Below are positions 60,094 through 64,000 of a DNA stretch of 64,000 bases, one piece after another; position 1 is the stretch's first letter; every line of letters starts with the position of its first letter. Origin of the DNA: an uncultured Collinsella sp. (GTDB taxonomy: Bacteria; Actinomycetota; Coriobacteriia; Coriobacteriales; Coriobacteriaceae); contig CABRYP010000004.1 in the NCBI GenBank assembly GCA_902475245.1, forward strand, positions 1-64,000, given 5' to 3'. Position numbers and translations under genes: made by a program. The notes under the pieces are model-generated. The model searched no databases, was not told the origin of the DNA, and saw only the letters and a list, made by a program, of their open reading frames with translations.

Positions 60094-61185
60094 CTAGCGT
60101 TTCTTTCCGCGGAAGAAGAAGCCGTGCAGCGAGGGTTTGAGTCCGCGGCTGGCGCGACGCTCCTCGATATGATCGTGGATCGAAGCGACGCGTTCGATGA
60201 CTTCGTCGGGGATCGGCACGTCGGGATTCATGTTCTCGACCTGGCTAACCTCGGCGGCGGCGACCTGGTCGATAATGGGCACATCGTCGCGCGAGATGAC
60301 GGGCGTGGCGTCTTCTTTCATCTTGCGGTATCGCTGCATCATGTCGGTCTGAAGCTGCTGGGCCGAAGGCGGCGTCCAGATGATGGCGTTGGCGCCAGCG
60401 GCGATGGTTTCACGGATGCTCTCGGGCGTCTTGCCGCCCGGTGCGATGAGCGGCAGGTTGGGATAGTGCTCGCGCAGCTCGCGCAGGACCTGGGGCGTGT
60501 TTTTGCCGGCGGCGATGTTGAGAATCTTGGCTCCGGCGCGCACCTTGGCGTGAGCATCGTCGTCGCAGCGAACGACCGTGGCGATGACGGGGATGTCGGC
60601 GATGTTGGTGATGTGCTCGACCATCTCGGCAGTAGCGGGGGAGTTGACCACGCAGCCCGCCGCGCCCTGCATCTCGGATACGGCCGCCATCTGCACGGAA
60701 CGCTTACCGGTGGTGGTGCCGCCGCCAACGCCCACAAAGACCGGGCACTCGGCAACAGTCAGCAACGCTTGCGTAATGGCGGGCTGCGGCGTGAAGGGGT
60801 AGACGGCAAACACGGCGTCGGCATTGGAGTTGCGGATGACCGCCACGTCGGTGGTGTAGATGAGCGATTTGATGCGGCGGCCAAAGAGCGTAAAGCCGCT
60901 GGCCTCCTCGATCTCATCGGGCATACGGAGGGCTGCCTTGCGCAGACGCCCGTCGATGGGCAGCGGCTCCATGGGCAAAAGGCCGTTGGGAGTTACGGCC
61001 ACCTGGGGCTCGGTAAATTCGTCTGCAAGCTCAACCTCGGAGAAGTCGACCGAGGCGACGATGTCCTCGTGAACCTCGGCGGGAACATCGATGGGGGCTT
61101 GGTCGTTCGTCGCGGCAGGCGTCTCGAAGGAGCTGGTGCCGACAAAGGCGTCGACGCGCTCGTTCAAATCGTTGAGAGAATCCAT
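60094..61185 (-). CDS. TIM-barrel protein of unknown function (aldolase/epimerase-like fold)
   Basis: A 363-residue soluble protein. The first 60 residues are acidic and probably flexible. From about 85 on the pattern of alternating strands and helices suggests a TIM barrel: TTDVAVIRNSNADAVFAVYPF, VFVGVGGGTTTGKRSV, GAAGCVVNSPA, DIPVIATVVR, GAKILNIAAGKNTP, LPLIAPGGKTPESIRETI and GANAIIWTPPS. The PGGKTPESI(R)-type phosphate-binding loop and the NIAAGK Lys recall KDPG aldolase or class I aldolase-type enzymes, but I cannot name a reaction. Basic C-terminus (FFFRGKKR). It is transcribed alone between two terminators or converging genes. Confidence 0.6.
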   Translation of the reverse strand: MDSLNDLNERVDAFVGTSSFETPAATNDQAPIDVPAEVHEDIVASVDFSEVELADEFTEPQVAVTPNGLLPMEPLPIDGRLRKAALRMPDEIEEASGFTLFGRRIKSLIYTTDVAVIRNSNADAVFAVYPFTPQPAITQALLTVAECPVFVGVGGGTTTGKRSVQMAAVSEMQGAAGCVVNSPATAEMVEHITNIADIPVIATVVRCDDDAHAKVRAGAKILNIAAGKNTPQVLRELREHYPNLPLIAPGGKTPESIRETIAAGANAIIWTPPSAQQLQTDMMQRYRKMKEDATPVISRDDVPIIDQVAAAEVSQVENMNPDVPIPDEVIERVASIHDHIEERRASRGLKPSLHGFFFRGKKR

Positions 61186-61377
61186 GGCGGTCCGTTTCTA
61201 TGCTGTGCGGTCGGCAGTGTACGACCGGCGTTGCGAGTGCTAAATCGTTTGACGAGTTGATTTTTCCCCGCTGCGCCATCCGTTAGACTGAAGGGCCGGC
61301 GAACGTGAAGGAGCTGTGGTGGCGGGAATCGAGGTGCTATCTTGAATGTCCCGTATACAAAAGAGAGGTGACGCGGT

Positions 61378-61548
61378 ATGGAATTCTCGGCAATGTTGGG
61401 CTCGATTGGCCTATGCGTGGGCGCAATCGTTGCCGCCGCGGTCATCTACTTTGCGGTCACGACCATCAAGGGCAAAAAGGCTGAGCGCAAGGAGCGTGAA
61501 GCGCTTGCGCGGCATAAGGACCAGCAGGACAGGCGCGCACGGCGATAG
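61378..61548 (+). CDS. Small single-helix membrane protein (56 aa)
   Basis: ATG 61378 to TAG 61548 encodes 56 residues. After a short start (MEFSAM) there is one hydrophobic helix (LGSIGLCVGAIVAAAVIYFAV), followed by a very basic, charged tail (KGKKAERKEREALARHKDQ...RRARR) that should lie in the cytoplasm. GAGAGGTGA (61363-61371) six bases before the ATG is a strong ribosome site. Codon use is like that of the neighbours. It converges on the rRNA methyltransferase gene with a 24-base gap. I do not recognise it; its small size and layout resemble membrane-anchored small proteins of unknown role. Confidence 0.6.
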   Translation: MEFSAMLGSIGLCVGAIVAAAVIYFAVTTIKGKKAERKEREALARHKDQQDRRARR

Positions 61549-61572
61549 CTTGTTGAGTTTTGAATCCGTGCG

Positions 61573-62676
61573 CTAGCTGCGTTTTCGGACCAGGGCGATA
61601 TAGAAGCCCTCAAAGTCGCGACTGGGCGGAATGGTCAGCGTGCCGGGCATGCCGTTGGCAATGGCCGAGACGTGGCCTTCGGCAATGGCTTCGGTAAGGG
61701 CGTTGCACTCGATATGCGGATCCTCGCCGGCACCCTGGGCGCGACGCGCTTCGCTTTCGCTTGGCGTGCCGTCGAGGGGGATGAGCTCGCAGTCCATGTG
61801 CTTGTCGAGGGCCTCTTGCAGGGCATCCTCGTTTTCCTGCGGCAAGATCGAACACGTCGAATAGACGAGCGTGCCGCCCGGTTTGAGGGCCCCCATGGCG
61901 CGGTCCAGAAGCGCGCGCTGCGAGCGGGCGCACTTAACGAGCAACTGTTCGGTGAGGCCGCGCAGGCTCTTTTCGTTGCCGCTGATGACGGTGCCCGTGC
62001 CGGTGCAGGGGGCGTCGAGCAGGATACGGTCAAAGCGGAAGAACTCGTCGAGCTCGCGTGCGTCAATGCGCATGACGGGCACGTTTTTGGCGCCCTGGCG
62101 GCCCAAGTTTGCCTCGAGCTTTTCGGCGCGGGGAATGCTCATCTCACAGGCGGTGAGGTGCGCCTGTCCCTGGGTGAGGGCGGCGATCTGCGTCGTCTTG
62201 CCGCCGGGGGCCGCGCACATGTCCAGGATGTCCTCGCCGGCCTGGGCGCCCAGCACCAAAGGCGGCATCATGGACGACAAGCTCTGCAGATAGATTTTGC
62301 CGTCACGGTAGATGTCGAGATCCCACAGATCGGAAACCTGGGCCTCGGGCAAGATGAACGCGTCCGGGTACCACGCGACGGAGCGGTGGGCGATCCCGGC
62401 GGCGTCGAGTGCCGCGGCAATGTCCTCGGCGGTCGCCTTGAGCGTGTTGGCGCGCAGCGTGACTGGGCGCGCGGCTGCGGCGCCAAAGCCCTCGATCATG
62501 AGCTCGGCATCGGCAGGCGTATAGGCACCGGCAACCGTGTCGACCATAAAGCGCGGCAGGTCGGCGGCGGAGTGTTGGGCGGCAAGCCGGTCGGAAAGCT
62601 CGGTAGCGGCAAACTGCCTAAGCTTGAGCTCGGGCTTAACCTGCTTTTTCTGCTTACGACGACGCGGCTTGGACAT
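61573..62676 (-). CDS. RsmB/RsmF-type RNA (cytosine-5) methyltransferase
   Basis: A 367-residue SAM-dependent methyltransferase of the NOL1/NOP2/Sun family that makes m5C in rRNA or tRNA. The SAM-binding MCAAPGGKTTQIA is near 165, DAPCTGTGT carries the first conserved Cys (catalytic-release Cys), and STCSILPQENE the nucleophilic Cys near 275. A short basic N-terminal tail (SKPRRRKQKKQ) may touch RNA. The C-terminal PUA-like region of RsmF is mostly absent. Start MSKPRR at 62676 has a GGAAGGAAAG site upstream. It is 59 bases past the MetRS-like gene on the same strand and could be co-transcribed. Confidence 0.88.
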   Translation of the reverse strand: MSKPRRRKQKKQVKPELKLRQFAATELSDRLAAQHSAADLPRFMVDTVAGAYTPADAELMIEGFGAAAARPVTLRANTLKATAEDIAAALDAAGIAHRSVAWYPDAFILPEAQVSDLWDLDIYRDGKIYLQSLSSMMPPLVLGAQAGEDILDMCAAPGGKTTQIAALTQGQAHLTACEMSIPRAEKLEANLGRQGAKNVPVMRIDARELDEFFRFDRILLDAPCTGTGTVISGNEKSLRGLTEQLLVKCARSQRALLDRAMGALKPGGTLVYSTCSILPQENEDALQEALDKHMDCELIPLDGTPSESEARRAQGAGEDPHIECNALTEAIAEGHVSAIANGMPGTLTIPPSRDFEGFYIALVRKRS

Positions 62677-62735
62677 CCGTCTTTCCTTCCCGTCCCAAAT
62701 TGACTACTTTCCGGGCACGCTGCTGCCGGCGTGCT

Positions 62736-64000
62736 TTAGTACTGGCTCTCGTGCTTGCTAAAGAAGTCGAAGCGCGGGGGCAGCGGCTTCACGCGGTGCT
62801 CGCCGGGCTTCTCGCCCAGGCTCTCCATAAACTCGTCCGTAGAGGCAAAGATGTTGTCCCAGCTAAAGAAGGCGACCGGATCGACGTCGAAGTACTCGCA
62901 GATGAGCTCGCAGCCGGCCGGGACGATGCCGTGCATGAGCACGGTCGCCACGCGCAGCTCGGTAAAGGCGTCGACCAGGGCCTGCTTCATGGCGGCGTTG
63001 GCTGGTTCGCCCTCGAGCTTGTTGGCGGCCTTGGAGGCGTCGCTCCAGCGCTTGTTGGCGGCGCGCAGGTAGTCGTCGCACACGGCGAGCGCACGGTGCG
63101 TCTCGAACTTGTACATGGCCTGCTCAAAGGCAAGGGCGGCCTGCTCGGCAGCCTCGACCACGGCGGCAGAGGCGGCACCGGCGGGGATGCAACCGTTGCG
63201 GTACGGGCTCTCGTCGCCCTCCTTGACGGCGACGCCGTAGAAGCAGCTGCGGGCCAGGCGGTTGAACACGCCGGTCAAAAGAGCGCTCTCCTTAAGGGCA
63301 GGATCGATGACGCGCTTGTCGTCGCAGGCGCGCACCTCGTTGCCGTCCTTGTCCTTGCCGGTCACGCGCGTGTCATATGCCTTGGGGCTAAAGCTCACCG
63401 GCTTCTCGGACAGACCGAGCGACAGCCAATGCGCGCGCATCTGCTCGCAGGTGTAGTGGTTGAGCAAGTCGTCTGCCGGCGGGGGAGGCGTCTGCGAGGA
63501 CGAGCTGGCCTTTTTGCCCATGTAGAGCAGGTGGTAACAGGCGCTGACGGTGCTCTGCGTGAGGTTCCAACCCAGGGCCTCCCACATGGCGGTCTGCGCG
63601 ATGCAGTAGAAGTAGATGTTGTCCTGGCCGATGAACTGGTAGATCTGCGCGTCGTCCGAGCACCACCAGTCGCGCCAGTCGAGTGAGCTGTGCTGATAGG
63701 TGGGCGCGGGGACCTGCGTGGAATCGGCGGAGGGCTCGCCCATGAGGGCGGCATCCTGGGCGGCGACACCCTCAGTTACGCCGGCGGCGCGGGCATCGCG
63801 GGCGAGCACGGTGCGGGTGTAGCTGATGGGCGCCCACAGACTCTCGGGCCAGCACCAGCAGGTGACGTCGTTCACGCCGTCGACCTCGGGCACCGGAACG
63901 CCCCAGTCGATGTTGCCGGTGATGCGGAAGGGCACGAGCGCCTTGCCGCTACGGAAGCGCACACCGCCGTTGGCGAGCACCGCGTGGGCGTCGTCGCGCT
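62736..64000 (-). CDS. Methionyl-tRNA synthetase-like class I protein, 5' end outside the window; degenerate KMSKS region
   Basis: About 421 residues of the C-terminal part are visible; the frame is open to the edge. ITGNIDWGVPVPEVDG, the WAPISYT stretch and IYQFIGQDNIYFYCI match the methionyl-tRNA synthetase core (DWGIPVP, APIGYISAT, FIGKDNIYFH). Where MetRS has KMSKSRGN, this protein has MGKKASSSSQTPPPPADDLL, so the ATP-binding signature is lost and a Pro-rich stretch is present. The anticodon-binding helical domain follows in a shortened form, with no C-terminal tRNA-binding OB domain. A real metG is probably elsewhere. It may be a paralog with another function. Judging needs the missing N-terminal HIGH motif. 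Confidence 0.65.
   Translation of the reverse strand, partial: RDDAHAVLANGGVRFRSGKALVPFRITGNIDWGVPVPEVDGVNDVTCWCWPESLWAPISYTRTVLARDARAAGVTEGVAAQDAALMGEPSADSTQVPAPTYQHSSLDWRDWWCSDDAQIYQFIGQDNIYFYCIAQTAMWEALGWNLTQSTVSACYHLLYMGKKASSSSQTPPPPADDLLNHYTCEQMRAHWLSLGLSEKPVSFSPKAYDTRVTGKDKDGNEVRACDDKRVIDPALKESALLTGVFNRLARSCFYGVAVKEGDESPYRNGCIPAGAASAAVVEAAEQAALAFEQAMYKFETHRALAVCDDYLRAANKRWSDASKAANKLEGEPANAAMKQALVDAFTELRVATVLMHGIVPAGCELICEYFDVDPVAFFSWDNIFASTDEFMESLGEKPGEHRVKPLPPRFDFFSKHESQY

Overview
This window looks like a chromosomal segment of a high-GC, Gram-positive gut actinobacterium of the class Coriobacteriia, most like Collinsella. The reasons are the high GC and strong G/C preference at third codon positions, an LAxTG-type sortase signal on a Tat-exported protein, an AddAB rather than RecBCD pair, Rrf2/CysK-type cysteine control, a class III fructose bisphosphatase, and large surface proteins with DUF4430 and InlB-type repeats. 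The genus is an inference; no rRNA or tRNA gene is visible.

Layout. 1-513 is AT-richer DNA with the edge of an unidentified minus-strand gene and the fucO leader. 514-5.6 kb: lactaldehyde reductase (fucO), a 130-base nested inverted-repeat element, an M42 peptidase, an HTH-HipA fusion and mnmA. 5.7-8.5 kb: cysK divergent from an Rrf2 regulator, a four-helix membrane protein and a TrpR-like regulator. 8.7-23 kb: DNA maintenance (addB, addA, dnaE, a SWIM-SNF2 helicase). 23-30 kb: superoxide reductase, a NAD synthetase-like pseudoenzyme, ruvC-ruvA-ruvB and fhs. 30-36.7 kb is accessory: membrane and zinc-ribbon proteins, a CDF transporter, a possible type I toxin-antitoxin locus, and a minus-strand cluster of a YhcG-type nuclease, an ADP-ribosylglycohydrolase and a small protein. 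36.8-42.2 kb: a Tat-exported, LADTG-anchored PI-PLC, two duplicated lipoproteins and a zinc-ribbon membrane protein. 42.4-48.1 kb: fchA-like cyclodeaminase with folD, a MITE-like element, a C69 dipeptidase and an AarF-type kinase. 48.2-55.7 kb is the most striking part: a cobalamin riboswitch followed by two overlapping genes for surface proteins carrying transcobalamin-like DUF4430 domains, then an array of three 62-base palindromic units. 55.7-64 kb: two GtrA proteins, fbp, a DegV protein, a TIM-barrel protein, an rRNA methyltransferase and a partial MetRS-like protein with a degenerate KMSKS region.

How it fits together. addAB, dnaE, ruvCAB and the SNF2 protein serve replication and repair. 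fhs, the cyclodeaminase and folD cover the formate-to-methylene-tetrahydrofolate steps. The riboswitch and DUF4430 pair is best explained as a B12-repressed cell-surface corrinoid-capture system, one protein anchored at its C-terminus and the other at its N-terminus. Two genes (near 23.6 kb and at the right edge) keep an enzyme fold but have lost signature residues. The intergenic regions are rich in inverted-repeat elements of several unrelated designs.
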